A stretch of 31,100 bases of DNA from Lentisphaerota bacterium. GTDB taxonomy: Bacteria; Verrucomicrobiota; Kiritimatiellia; UBA8416; JAFGIZ01. Below, piece by piece: positions 7,951-16,080 of this stretch. Position 1 is the stretch's first letter; each line of letters begins with the position of its first letter. Position numbers and translations under genes: made by a program. Below the pieces are notes generated by a model. It saw only the letters and a list, made by a program, of their open reading frames with translations, was not told where the DNA came from and did not search any database. The DNA is taken from the NCBI GenBank assembly GCA_016929365.1, contig JAFGIZ010000049.1, positions 1 to 31,100 of the forward strand. Reading direction: 5' to 3'.

Positions 7951-9225
7951 TTATCCTTCGGGCTGGATGCGTTTCGCCGTCTTCAGCAAATAGGCTTCGG
8001 CTTCCACGGACCAGAGGCCGTTGTGCCGGCGCGTGATGGCTGCCAGCCCGGCGAAAAGCGGATCGGTCCGGCCCAGCTCCTCGAATGCGTCCAACGCGGT
8101 GAGCGGCAGAGAAATCTGCGTATAGATGAGTTTTTTCGCCCCGGGCAAAGACGGCAGCTCGAGAATCGTCCGGGCCGCGGCGTCCAGCCCGCCGATGTGC
8201 GTAATCATAACGGCGGGATTAATGGCGCCCCGCGTCATGAGATCGAGGGCCGCACGCATGTCGTCGGTGTTGCCGCCCGAGGAGCCGACGACGTGATGGC
8301 CCATGTAATGCACGTCGTAAAAGTTGATCGCAGCGGAGAAATCGGACCGTGTCGGGCCGGCGAAAAAGTTGAGGCAGCCGAGAAAACCGAGAATCCCGGA
8401 AGCCTGTTCGATCAGGGCGGGCACCGGGGCGAAAACAAAGACGTCGTCGAATCCCTTGCCGCCGGTCAGGGCCTTGAGGTCGGCCACGGCGTCGCCGGAG
8501 CCGGTATTGACGTAACGCAGGTCGACGTTGACGCGGCGCGCGTCGGCCGGCGAAAAGACCGAGGCGGCCCGGTCGAGGCGGGCCTGGTCGATATCGGTGA
8601 CGATCAGCAGTCCCGGCCGGCGCGGCCCGTGCAGGGCATAGTCGACGGCCTCCAGGCCCATCGGGCCGGCGCCGGCTAGGACGGCCATGGCCCCGCCGGG
8701 CGCGATGCCGTTCCGGTGCGCGTAGGTGCCGGCCTGGTAGTGATAGGAGGTGTTAAACGCGCCGATAATGCAGGAAACCGGCTCGGAGAGGGACGCCTTG
8801 AAGAACCCGTCACCGTCGTAGGGCAGCAGGCAGTCGCGTTCCATGACCTCGGCGGGAATCAGGACGCGGGTGGCGTTGCCGCCCAGGGTGGGAAACGAAT
8901 AGCCGGGAGCTTCCTCTTCCCGCCCCGGGATCACGAGCGCCGGCTGGATGCCGTACTTGGAGCCCGGCGCGAAGCGGTCCTGCCAGCGTTTTCCGACTTT
9001 CAGGATCGTGCCGCAGAATTCGTGGCCGATGATAATCGGGTTCTCCGCGACGTCCGCGGGCACGCGTTTGTGGTCCGCGCCCTGTTCGGCCGCCTTGTGG
9101 GAGGACATGCAGATGCTGTTGGACTGGATATCGGCGAGGATGTCGTCGTCGCTCATCTCCGGCAGATCGAAGGGCTCGAGCCGCAGGTCGTTTTTGCCGT
9201 ACAGGCGCAGCGCCAGTGTTTTCAT
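7951..9225 (-). CDS. zinc-type alcohol dehydrogenase, L-sorbose-1-P reductase-like
   Basis: A 424-residue medium-chain dehydrogenase/reductase. It closely follows the SorE (L-sorbose 1-phosphate reductase) pattern: 'LALRLYGKNDLRLEPFDLPE', 'NSICMSSHKAAEQGADHKRVP' and 'VAENPIIIGHEFCG'. Catalytic zinc ligands are probably Cys39 and His68/Glu69. The nucleotide-binding loop is 'LAGAGPMGLEAVDYAL'. SorE reduces L-sorbose 1-phosphate to glucitol 6-phosphate with NAD(P)H; the exact sugar phosphate here is uncertain because no PTS genes lie nearby. The ATG at 9225 is the conserved start, although the frame stays open far upstream through antisense lysA/dapA. It heads a short operon with the isochorismatase-like gene. 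Confidence 0.9.
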   Translation of the reverse strand: MKTLALRLYGKNDLRLEPFDLPEMSDDDILADIQSNSICMSSHKAAEQGADHKRVPADVAENPIIIGHEFCGTILKVGKRWQDRFAPGSKYGIQPALVIPGREEEAPGYSFPTLGGNATRVLIPAEVMERDCLLPYDGDGFFKASLSEPVSCIIGAFNTSYHYQAGTYAHRNGIAPGGAMAVLAGAGPMGLEAVDYALHGPRRPGLLIVTDIDQARLDRAASVFSPADARRVNVDLRYVNTGSGDAVADLKALTGGKGFDDVFVFAPVPALIEQASGILGFLGCLNFFAGPTRSDFSAAINFYDVHYMGHHVVGSSGGNTDDMRAALDLMTRGAINPAVMITHIGGLDAAARTILELPSLPGAKKLIYTQISLPLTALDAFEELGRTDPLFAGLAAITRRHNGLWSVEAEAYLLKTAKRIQPEG

Positions 9226-9294
9226 GCGCAATAGTGTCGAGGGTAGGGGCCGAATCGTCAAGCCTTTGACAACCGGGCGTTGCAGGGGGCGCGG

Positions 9295-9323
9295 TTGACA
9301 CGGCGGGGCCGCTTTGCTATCGA
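9295..9323 (+). promoter_or_regulatory. lysA operon sigma70 promoter
   Basis: TTGACA (9295-9300), exactly 17 bp, then TATCGA (9318-9323) with an extended TGC just before the -10 box. Predicted start near 9330 gives a very short leader, with GGTGGAGG (9331-9338) as ribosome site for the ATG at 9343. Confidence 0.65.
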
Positions 9324-9342
9324 TACGCCGGGTGGAGGCGTG

Positions 9343-10581
9343 ATGGAGGCATTCGGGTACCGGGAGGGCGAGTTGTTCGCGGAAGGGACCGCCGTGCGGG
9401 ACCTGGCGGACCGTTACGGGACGCCGCTGTACGTGTACAGCCGGAATCATCTGCGGCAGCGCTACCGCGCGCTGGCGGACGCCATGGCGGCGATACAGCC
9501 CCTGATCTGCTATTCGGTCAAGGCGAATTCGAACGGCGCCGTGATCCGGACGTTTCTGGAGGAGGGGGCGGGCCTCGACATCGTCTCCGGCGGCGAGCTG
9601 TACCGGGCGCGGCGCGCGGGAGCCGACCCGGCGCGCGTCGTCTTCGCGGGCGTGGGCAAAACGCGCGCGGAAATAGAGTATGCGCTGCGGGAAGGCATCC
9701 TCTTCTTTACCGTGGAGTCCGAGGCGGAAGCGGCGCGGATCGCGGCATGCGCCCGCGGTCTCAACACGACCGGGCGAATCGCCTTTCGCGTCAATCCCGA
9801 CGTCGATCCGAGCACGCATACGTACATGACGACGGGCAAGAAGGAGAATAAATTCGGGTTGGATCTTGAACGGACGCGGCGGGCCTACGAGACGGCCGCC
9901 GGCCTCGACGGGCTCGAGATCGTCGGGCTCCACATGCATATCGGGTCGCAGATCCTGGACGTGCGGCCGTTCGCGGCCGCTCTGGAGAAGGTGGCCGGCC
10001 TGTGCCGGGAATTGCGGGAGGCGTACCCGGCCTTCCGTTACCTGGACCTGGGCGGCGGGCTCGGGATCCGCTACCGGCCGGACGATGCGCCGCCCGAGCC
10101 GGCGGCGTTTGCGCGGGCCGTCGGCCCGGCCGTACACGCGCTGGGTCTCTCGGTGGTCATGGAGCCGGGGCGCTTTCTGACCGGGAACGCCGGTCTGCTC
10201 GTCTGCCGGGTGCAATACATCAAGGAGAATGCACTCAAGACGTTCGTGGTGACCGATGCGGCCATGAACGACCTGATCCGGCCGTCCCTGTACGAGGCGC
10301 ACCACGAGATCCTGCCGGTGACGCGGCGCGAGGGCACGGTCTACGGCGACCTCGTGGGGCCGGTGTGCGAGTCGGGCGATTTCCTGGCGCGGGAGCGGGA
10401 GCTGCCGAGGGTTGCGGAAGGCGATCTGCTGGCGGTGGGCAGCGCGGGCGCCTACGGGTTTACGATGGCGTCGACCTATAACAGCCGGCCGCGCCCGGCG
10501 GAAGTCATGGTGGACGGCGAAGAGTCCTGGGTCGTGCGCGATCGGGAAACGTGGGAGGATCTGGTCAGAGGGGAGCGGTAA
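9343..10581 (+). CDS. lysA: diaminopimelate decarboxylase
   Basis: A 412-residue PLP enzyme (fold-III decarboxylase) catalysing the last step of lysine synthesis, meso-diaminopimelate to L-lysine plus CO2 (EC 4.1.1.20). The PLP lysine is Lys60 in 'ICYSVKANSN'. Other blocks are 'GAGLDIVSGGELYRA', 'VGLHMHIGSQI', the phosphate-binding 'LDLGGGLGI', 'EPGRFLTGNAG' and 'GPVCESGDFLARER' with the dimer-active-site cysteine. The ATG is set by GGTGGAGG 5-6 bp upstream. First gene of an operon with dapA, dapB, folK and panB; dapA starts 12 bp after its stop. Confidence 0.96.
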   Translation: MEAFGYREGELFAEGTAVRDLADRYGTPLYVYSRNHLRQRYRALADAMAAIQPLICYSVKANSNGAVIRTFLEEGAGLDIVSGGELYRARRAGADPARVVFAGVGKTRAEIEYALREGILFFTVESEAEAARIAACARGLNTTGRIAFRVNPDVDPSTHTYMTTGKKENKFGLDLERTRRAYETAAGLDGLEIVGLHMHIGSQILDVRPFAAALEKVAGLCRELREAYPAFRYLDLGGGLGIRYRPDDAPPEPAAFARAVGPAVHALGLSVVMEPGRFLTGNAGLLVCRVQYIKENALKTFVVTDAAMNDLIRPSLYEAHHEILPVTRREGTVYGDLVGPVCESGDFLARERELPRVAEGDLLAVGSAGAYGFTMASTYNSRPRPAEVMVDGEESWVVRDRETWEDLVRGER

Positions 10582-10593
10582 AGGGAGACAGCG

Positions 10594-11463
10594 ATGCAAC
10601 TGCAAGGAACCTATACGGCGATCGTCACGCCGTTCGGCCGTGACGGCCGGGTGGATTACGGCGCCCTGAAAGCGCTGATCGAGCAGCAGGCCGACGCGGG
10701 CGTCGACGGGGTTGTGCCGGTCGGGACGACGGGCGAGTCGCCGACGCTGAACGTCGAGGAGCACGAACAGGTGGTGGCGACCGCGATCGAAGCGTGCCGG
10801 GGCCGGATGACCGTGATCGCCGGGACGGGGGCCAACGCCACGCGCGAGGCGATCGAGCTGACACGCCACGCGATGGAAGCGGGGGCGGACGCGACGCTGC
10901 AGGTCACACCGTACTACAACAAGCCGAGCCAGGAAGGGTTGTACCGCCATTTCATGGCGGTCGCGGACCTGGGTTTGCCGGTGGTGTTGTACAACATTCC
11001 CGGCCGGACCGGCCGGGAGATTGCGGTGGATACGATGGTCCGGCTGGCCGATCACGAGCGGATCGTGGCGCTCAAGGAAGCGGGAGGCAGCGTGGATCGC
11101 GTCAGCGAAATCATCAACCGCTGTGCCATGACGATCCTGTCGGGAGACGATTCGCTGACCTTTCCGATGATGGCGGTGGGCGCGAAGGGAGTCGTCAGCG
11201 TGGCGTCCAACGTGGCGCCGCGGCCGGTGACGGAGATGACGCACGCGGCGCTGGCGGGCCGCTGGGATGAGGCGCGGGCGCTCCATGCGCGTTATTATCC
11301 GCTGTTCCGTGACCTGTTTATCGACACGAACCCGATCCCGGTCAAGGCGGCCCTGGCGATGATGGGCCGGATCGAGGAGCGCTACCGGCTGCCGATGTGC
11401 GAAATGAGCGACGAGAAACGGATGGTCCTGCGGCAGACCCTCGAAGCGCTGGGGTTGGTCTGA
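10594..11463 (+). CDS. dapA: 4-hydroxy-tetrahydrodipicolinate synthase
   Basis: A 289-residue class I aldolase condensing pyruvate with aspartate semialdehyde (EC 4.3.3.7). The Schiff-base lysine falls at Lys161 in 'IVALKEAGG', the same number as in E. coli. Tyr133 ('VLYNIPGRTG'), Arg138, Thr45/Thr46 ('GTTGESPTL') and 'YYNKPSQEGLYRHF' are all present, so the enzyme looks active. AAGGGAG precedes the ATG. Sits between lysA and dapB in the lysine operon. Confidence 0.97.
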   Translation: MQLQGTYTAIVTPFGRDGRVDYGALKALIEQQADAGVDGVVPVGTTGESPTLNVEEHEQVVATAIEACRGRMTVIAGTGANATREAIELTRHAMEAGADATLQVTPYYNKPSQEGLYRHFMAVADLGLPVVLYNIPGRTGREIAVDTMVRLADHERIVALKEAGGSVDRVSEIINRCAMTILSGDDSLTFPMMAVGAKGVVSVASNVAPRPVTEMTHAALAGRWDEARALHARYYPLFRDLFIDTNPIPVKAALAMMGRIEERYRLPMCEMSDEKRMVLRQTLEALGLV

Positions 11464-11489
11464 GCGGCCGCGGGCCGGGGGGGGAGCTT

Positions 11490-12293
11490 ATGGTGCGGGT
11501 TGTGATAGCGGGGACGGCGGGCCGGATGGGGCGGGAGCTGGTGCGCTGCGCCGTGGAGGCGGGCGGCGGCGTGCGCCTGGCGGGAGCCCTGGAACGGGCG
11601 GGGCACGAGGCGCTGGGCCGCGACGCGGGGGAACCGGCCGGCCTCGGCCGCACGGGCGTGCCCGTGACGGCCGACGTGCGCGCGGCCCTGAAGGATGCGG
11701 ACGTCCTGATCGACTTTTCGTATCATACGGCTGTGCCGGAGCATGCCGCCGCGGCGGCGGAGAGCGGTACGGCGCTTGTTATCGGCACGACGGCGCTGGA
11801 GGACGCGGAGACAGCGGCGGTCCGCCGGGCGGCGGAAGCGGTCCCGGTGGTCCGGGCGCCCAACATGAGCCTCGGGATCAACGTCCTGTTCGGCGCGTTG
11901 CGCAAGGCCGCCGCCGTGTTCGGCGAAGGCTACCGGGTGGAGATCGAAGAGACGCATCACGTGCATAAGCGGGACGCGCCCAGCGGAACGGCCTTGCGGC
12001 TCGGCGCCTGCGTGGCGGAGGGCCGGGGCCGGGAGTTCGAGCAGGTCAGGTTGGACGTGGACGGAGAAGCGCCGTGCGACGCGGCTGCCGACCGGATTGT
12101 GATCCGCTCGCACCGCCGGGGCGAGGTCGTCGGCGATCATACCGTGCGGTTCGTGAACGCCGGCGAAACCATCGAATTCACGCACCATGCCTGGAGCCGG
12201 CGCGCCTTCGCGTCGGGCGCGTTGCGGGCGGCGGCCTGGGCCGCGGGCCGGACGCCCGGCCTGTACGACATGCGTGACGTACTGGGACTATGA
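11490..12293 (+). CDS. dapB: 4-hydroxy-tetrahydrodipicolinate reductase
   Basis: A 267-residue NAD(P)H-dependent reductase acting right after DapA (EC 1.17.1.8). The dinucleotide loop is 'VVIAGTAGRMGRE'. The substrate/catalytic block 'ETHHVHKRDAPSGTA' has the catalytic His and Lys, and 'NMSLGINVLFGAL' is the conserved hinge region. The ATG at 11490 is chosen because of the GGGGGGGAG tract just upstream and because homology starts there, although the frame is open from 11397. It lies 26 bp after dapA; its TGA is followed 3 bp later by the folK ATG. Confidence 0.95.
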   Translation: MVRVVIAGTAGRMGRELVRCAVEAGGGVRLAGALERAGHEALGRDAGEPAGLGRTGVPVTADVRAALKDADVLIDFSYHTAVPEHAAAAAESGTALVIGTTALEDAETAAVRRAAEAVPVVRAPNMSLGINVLFGALRKAAAVFGEGYRVEIEETHHVHKRDAPSGTALRLGACVAEGRGREFEQVRLDVDGEAPCDAAADRIVIRSHRRGEVVGDHTVRFVNAGETIEFTHHAWSRRAFASGALRAAAWAAGRTPGLYDMRDVLGL

Positions 12294-12296
12294 TTT

Positions 12297-12800
12297 ATGG
12301 AAACCGGGATCAGCCTCGGCAGCAACACGGGGGACCGCCTGGCGCACCTGAAGCAGGCGCGCGCGCGCATGGCGGCACTGGAAGGCGTGACCGTGAGCGC
12401 CGCCTCGCGCGTCTACGAGACGGAGCCGGTGGACGTCCGTCCGGAACACGCCGGCACGCCGTTTCTCAATGCCGTCCTGGTGCTGGATGCCGCCGTGTCT
12501 CCGGCGCGCCTGGCACGCGGGCTTCTGGCCATTGAAACGGAGCTGGGCAGGGTCCGCGGGGCAGACCGCAATGCGCCCCGTCCCATCGATCTGGACATCA
12601 TTTACGCGGGAGACGCGGTGATACGGGAGGACGGCCTGCGCGTGCCGCATCCGCGCTGGGCCGAACGGCGGTTCGTGGTGCAGGGCCTGGCGGACGTCAG
12701 GCCCGGGCGGGTCCTGCCCGGCGAGCGCCGGGCGGTGCGCGAGGTGCTGGCCGCTTTGCCGGAACGGCCGTGGGTCCGGCTGTTTGAGAGGCAGTGGTGA
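12297..12800 (+). CDS. folK: HPPK, 6-hydroxymethyl-dihydropterin pyrophosphokinase
   Basis: A 167-residue HPPK (EC 2.7.6.3), which transfers pyrophosphate from ATP to 6-hydroxymethyl-7,8-dihydropterin in folate synthesis. Signature blocks are 'GISLGSNTGDRLAHL', 'SRVYETEPV', 'FLNAVLVLD', 'LLAIETELGRVRG' and the metal/ATP motif 'RPIDLDIIYAGD', then 'VPHPRWAERRFV'. Length is normal. It lies between dapB (3-bp gap) and panB (overlapping start), so it is translated as part of the lysine/pantothenate operon. Confidence 0.95.
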   Translation: METGISLGSNTGDRLAHLKQARARMAALEGVTVSAASRVYETEPVDVRPEHAGTPFLNAVLVLDAAVSPARLARGLLAIETELGRVRGADRNAPRPIDLDIIYAGDAVIREDGLRVPHPRWAERRFVVQGLADVRPGRVLPGERRAVREVLAALPERPWVRLFERQW

Positions 12801-13591
12801 AAACGTGGACGGCTCTTAAGATCAAGCAGACCAAGGGCAGGCAAAAACTCTGCTGTCTGACCGCCACGGATTGCGCCTACGCGCGCCTGCTGGATGAAGC
12901 GGGCATCCCGCTGATCCTGGTGGGGGACTCGCTGGCCATGACCGTGCTCGGCTATGAGACCACGTTGCCCGTTACCCTGACCGAAATGCTGCATCATACC
13001 GCGGCGGTGGCGCGCGGGACGTCCGCGGCGCTGGTGGTGGGCGATATGCCCTTCATGTCGTACCAGGCATCAACGGCGCAGGCGGTCGGGAATGCGGGCC
13101 GTTTTTTAAAGGAGGCGGGGGCGGACGCGGTCAAGCTCGAGGGCGGCGCCGTCCGCGTGCCGGCCGTCCGGGCGCTCACGGCCAACGGGATACCGGTGCT
13201 GGGGCACATCGGGCTCACGCCGCAGAGTATCCGCGCCATGGGGGGCTACACGGTACAGGGCCGCAAGCCCGAGGACGCGCGGCGTATTCTGGACGATGCC
13301 CGCGCGCTCGACGCGGCCGGGGTTTTCGCCATCGTGCTGGAATGCATGCCCCCGGCGCTGGCGGCCGAAGTGACCGCCGCGGTTTCGGTGCCGACGATCG
13401 GTATCGGGGCCGGACCGTCGTGCGACGGCCAGATCCTGGTCTTGCACGACGTTCTGGGCTTGACGCCGGAACCGGCTCCAAAATTCGTCAAGCGCTACGC
13501 GGACCTGGCCGGGACCGTTCGGGAGGCGATTGCCGCCTACCGCCGGGACGTGGAAAACGGCGCATATCCCGCCCCGGAGCACGGCTACTGA
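12797..13591 (+). CDS. panB: ketopantoate hydroxymethyltransferase
   Basis: A 264-residue PanB, the first committed enzyme of pantothenate synthesis: 3-methyl-2-oxobutanoate plus methylene-THF gives ketopantoate (EC 2.1.2.11). Blocks are 'LVGDSLAMTVLGYETTLPVTL' with the metal ligand Asp, 'DMPFMSYQ', 'VKLEGG', 'GHIGLTPQS' and the catalytic Glu in 'IVLECMPP'. The start is GTG. The GTG at 12797 makes a GTGA overlap with the folK stop; GTG at 12794 is an equally readable alternative one codon earlier. Its need for methylene-THF gives a metabolic reason for sitting next to folK. It ends 1 bp from the convergent rubredoxin gene. Confidence 0.95.
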   Translation: MKTWTALKIKQTKGRQKLCCLTATDCAYARLLDEAGIPLILVGDSLAMTVLGYETTLPVTLTEMLHHTAAVARGTSAALVVGDMPFMSYQASTAQAVGNAGRFLKEAGADAVKLEGGAVRVPAVRALTANGIPVLGHIGLTPQSIRAMGGYTVQGRKPEDARRILDDARALDAAGVFAIVLECMPPALAAEVTAAVSVPTIGIGAGPSCDGQILVLHDVLGLTPEPAPKFVKRYADLAGTVREAIAAYRRDVENGAYPAPEHGY

Positions 13592-13592
13592 T

Positions 13593-13751
13593 CTATTCAG
13601 CCGGCGAAAACTGGTCCTTGCCGAGTCCGCAATCGGGACAGACCCAATCTTCCGGCAAGTCGTCGAAAGCCGTGCCGGGAGGGATGTTGTTGTCGGGATC
13701 GCCGATGGCGGGGTCGTAAACGTAACCGCAGGCGTCGCAGATGTATTTCAT
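13593..13751 (-). CDS. rubredoxin
   Basis: A 52-residue rubredoxin, the standard length. The two iron-binding pairs are 'CDACGY' and 'CPDCGLGKDQF'. The core 'YDPAIGDPDNNIPPGTAFDDLPEDW' region is textbook. It is a small one-electron carrier of anaerobes, often serving rubrerythrin, superoxide reductase or oxygen reductases; no such partner is in the window. The start is ATG 13751 with AAGGAACC upstream; the frame's longer upstream extension is noncoding. Divergent from nqrB with 132 bp between. Confidence 0.95.
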   Translation of the reverse strand: MKYICDACGYVYDPAIGDPDNNIPPGTAFDDLPEDWVCPDCGLGKDQFSPAE

Positions 13752-13773
13752 AACGGGTTCCTTACTGGCTGAT

Positions 13774-13802
13774 TTTATATGTCCACAAGTGCAGAGTGTC
13801 AA
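13774..13802 (-). promoter_or_regulatory. rubredoxin sigma70 promoter
   Basis: Minus strand: TTGACA (13802-13797), 17-bp spacer, TATAAA (13779-13774). This is the best sigma70 match in the window and lies about 23 bp upstream of the rubredoxin ATG. A second TTGACA lies at 13823-13818 without a good -10 box. Confidence 0.7.
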
Positions 13803-13831
13803 AACTCGGCGCCCGCCTGTCAAGCTGTGTC

Positions 13832-13860
13832 TTGTAAAGGGTGGGGCCGGCTGCTATCCT
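13832..13860 (+). promoter_or_regulatory. nqr operon promoter
   Basis: TTGTAA (13832-13837), 17 bp, TATCCT (13855-13860) preceded by TGC (extended -10). It lies 23 bp upstream of the nqrB ATG, with ribosome site GGAAGGAA between. Confidence 0.55.
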
Positions 13861-13883
13861 CTGGCGGCGACGGAAGGAATACG

Positions 13884-14834
13884 ATGCCGGGCGGGATAAA
13901 GGGACTGCGCAAACAGCCGCTCATGCGGCGGATGCTGATCGCCACGCTGCCCTGCGTGGCGGGCGGGGTATACTATTTCGGATGGAGGTCGCTGGCCATG
14001 GTCGCGGCGGCCTGCGGTGTCGGCTACCTGGCGGAATGGCTGTTCTGCCGCCTTCGCGGCGAGCGGGTCAGCGAAGCGGTCCTGGTGACGGCCGTTTTGT
14101 TCGCCCTCGTCATGCCGCCCGCCGTGCCGTGGCACGTGCTGGTCATCGGCGTCGTGTTTGCGGTGGTGTTCGCCAAGGAAGCCTTCGGCGGCTTCGGGCG
14201 CAACGTGTTCAATCCCGCGGTGTCGGGGCGGGCGTTCGTATACGTCTGTTTTCCCGTCGCCATGACCGCGACATGGACGCCGGCGGCGCGGGGGCCGTGG
14301 GGCGCGCTGGGCCGGTGGACGACCGCCGCCGCGGACACGGTGACATCGGCGACGCCGATGGCGCTGATGAAAGCCGGCGCCTATACGCCGGATGCCGCCG
14401 ACCTCTGGAACCGTCTCTTCCTGGGCCGCATCGACGGCACGATGGGGGTGACCAGCGCGGGGCTGATTCTGCTCGGGGGTATATACCTGTTCTGGACGAA
14501 AACCGCGAACCGCACGCTGATGGTCACCACGGTCGCCGTGTACGCGGCGTTGAACCAGGGGCTGCACTGGCTGGGCGTACAGCCCGTGCCGGACGCCTTG
14601 CCGGCGGTGCTGGGGGGCGGATTCCTGTTCGGGGCGTTTTACATGGTCACGGATCCCGTCTCGTCGGCGAAAACCACGTGGGGCCGCATCTTCTATGCGT
14701 CCCTGATCGCCGCCTGTACGGTGGTGATCCGCAATTTCTCGATTTTTAACGGCGGTCTCATGTTTTCGATCCTGATCGGCAACATGTTTGCCCCCATTAT
14801 CGACCACGCGGTCCGGGCCCGGGGGCAGGCATGA
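13884..14834 (+). CDS. nqrB: Na+-NQR subunit B / RnfD-like
   Basis: A 316-residue membrane subunit of the NqrB/RnfD family. 'FAKEAFGGFGRNVFNPAVSGRAFVYVCFP' and the C-terminal 'ILIGNMFAPIIDH' are diagnostic. The covalent-FMN threonine is probably Thr157 in 'TVTSATPMA'. In Na+-NQR, NqrB carries FMN and riboflavin and forms much of the Na+ path. V. cholerae NqrB is about 415 residues; this one lacks most of the N-terminal extension, nearer RnfD in size. It is named nqrB because the cluster ends in an NqrF-type reductase. ATG 13884 follows GGAAGGAA. The stop overlaps nqrC by 4 bp. No nqrA lies upstream. Confidence 0.9.
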   Translation: MPGGIKGLRKQPLMRRMLIATLPCVAGGVYYFGWRSLAMVAAACGVGYLAEWLFCRLRGERVSEAVLVTAVLFALVMPPAVPWHVLVIGVVFAVVFAKEAFGGFGRNVFNPAVSGRAFVYVCFPVAMTATWTPAARGPWGALGRWTTAAADTVTSATPMALMKAGAYTPDAADLWNRLFLGRIDGTMGVTSAGLILLGGIYLFWTKTANRTLMVTTVAVYAALNQGLHWLGVQPVPDALPAVLGGGFLFGAFYMVTDPVSSAKTTWGRIFYASLIAACTVVIRNFSIFNGGLMFSILIGNMFAPIIDHAVRARGQA

Positions 14835-15460
14835 CGGCGGCGTCCGCGCGGAAGGGGCTGCGGGACCGGGCGGAATACCCCGCGGTCTACATGTTTGCCG
14901 TGACGCTGGTGTTTACCGCCATCCTGGTGGGACTGGCCCGCGGGACGCAGGAGCGGGTGGAGGCCAACCGCCGTATCCGCTTTGAGCGCGCCGTGCTGCG
15001 CGCCGCGGGGCTGGACGCGGAAGGCGATGTGCACCGGGTGTTTACCGAGCGCCTGGAGGCGCCGTCGGCAGGGACGGGCGGCGCTTACGTGTACCGCGCA
15101 GCGGACGGCAAGGCGGTCTATGCCCTGCCGTTCGAGGGGCAGGGGTTCTGGGACGTGATCAAGGGGGTGATCGGACTGGACGCGGACGGGGAGACGGTGC
15201 GGGGCATCGCGTTTTACGAGCAGCGCGAGACGCCGGGGCTGGGCGCGGAGATCACCACCCCGGCCTTCCGCGGCCGTTTCGAGGGGCTCGGCCTCAAAGT
15301 GGGAGCACGGGCGCTTGCGCTGGTCCCGGCGGGCACCCCGGCGGAAGCGGGGGAGGTGCACGCCATCACGGGGGCGACGCAGACCTGCACGCGCCTGGAG
15401 AAGATACTGAACGACGCCATCGCGGCCTGGCGCGCGGCCGCGGGGGATATGTCCGGATGA
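14831..15460 (+). CDS. nqrC: Na+-NQR subunit C / RnfG-like, FMN-binding
   Basis: A 209-residue protein with one N-terminal membrane helix (about residues 17-37) and an extracytoplasmic FMN-binding domain. The covalent FMN site is 'ITGATQTCTRLEKIL', with Thr183 as flavin carrier by analogy to the SGAT motif of NqrC/RnfG. 'FYEQRETPGLGAEI' (128-141) is the other conserved block. Shorter than V. cholerae NqrC (about 257) and close to RnfG. Overlaps both neighbours by 4 bp (ATGA), implying translational coupling. Confidence 0.92.
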   Translation: MTAASARKGLRDRAEYPAVYMFAVTLVFTAILVGLARGTQERVEANRRIRFERAVLRAAGLDAEGDVHRVFTERLEAPSAGTGGAYVYRAADGKAVYALPFEGQGFWDVIKGVIGLDADGETVRGIAFYEQRETPGLGAEITTPAFRGRFEGLGLKVGARALALVPAGTPAEAGEVHAITGATQTCTRLEKILNDAIAAWRAAAGDMSG

Positions 15461-16080
15461 ACGGGAAACAGAATACATCCGTCCGCGGGCTGGCCCGGGA
15501 GGGGCTCTGGGACAATAATCCCATCTTCCGCCAGATCCTGGGGATTTGCAGCACGCTGGCCGTAACCAACATGGTACTCAATACGGCGGTGATGTGCGCG
15601 GCGCTGATTCTGACCTTGAGCCTGAGCAGCCTGACCATTTCGCTGTTGCGTGCGCTGACGCCGCGCAACATCCGCATGATGGTCGAGACACTGGTGATCG
15701 CGTTTTACGTGATCATTTTTGACGTCTCGCTGAAGGCCTGGTGGCCGGATATGAGCGAGAATCTCGGTCCTTACGTGGGATTGATTATTACCAATTGCAT
15801 CGTCATGGGCCGTGCCGAGGCCTGCGCCAACAATCAGTCGCCCGGCGTCGCGCTGCTGGACGGGTTCTTCAATGCCGTCGGCTACAGTTTCGTGCTCCTG
15901 GCGATCGCCGTCCCGCGCGAGTTGCTGGGGATGGGCACGATCCTGGGCGCGGCGGTGCCGTATTTTTCCGGTCCCTATTGGGACAAGTGGATCATCATGG
16001 TTATGCCCCCCGGCGCGTTTTTCATGCTGGCCGTTGCCGTGTGGGTGTTCCGTTCGTGGCAGGGGGATCATGAATCCTGA
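15457..16080 (+). CDS. nqrD: Na+-NQR subunit D / RnfE-like
   Basis: A 207-residue integral membrane subunit with about six helices, normal for NqrD. The N-terminal 'LWDNNPIFRQILGICSTLAVTN' and 'IITNCIVMGRAEACA' blocks carry Cys31 and Cys113. By comparison with Na+-NQR these correspond to the cysteines that, with two from NqrE, hold the intramembrane iron-sulfur centre. Overlaps nqrE by 11 bp. Confidence 0.93.
   Translation: MNGKQNTSVRGLAREGLWDNNPIFRQILGICSTLAVTNMVLNTAVMCAALILTLSLSSLTISLLRALTPRNIRMMVETLVIAFYVIIFDVSLKAWWPDMSENLGPYVGLIITNCIVMGRAEACANNQSPGVALLDGFFNAVGYSFVLLAIAVPRELLGMGTILGAAVPYFSGPYWDKWIIMVMPPGAFFMLAVAVWVFRSWQGDHES

Noticed and set aside
9226..11286. Very long minus-strand frame running through lysA and dapA, continuous with the SorE-like gene
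   Set aside because: It is antisense to two clear enzymes. Its translation is Arg/Pro/His-rich with no domain, and the dehydrogenase homology begins at the ATG at 9225. High GC keeps the frame open.
13884..14834. Naming the membrane cluster Rnf (rnfDGEA) instead of Nqr
   Set aside because: Lengths of B and C fit Rnf, but the last gene is a clear NADH-oxidising NqrF with 2Fe-2S and FAD domains, and no RnfB or RnfC is present. Nqr is the better label, with the ambiguity noted.
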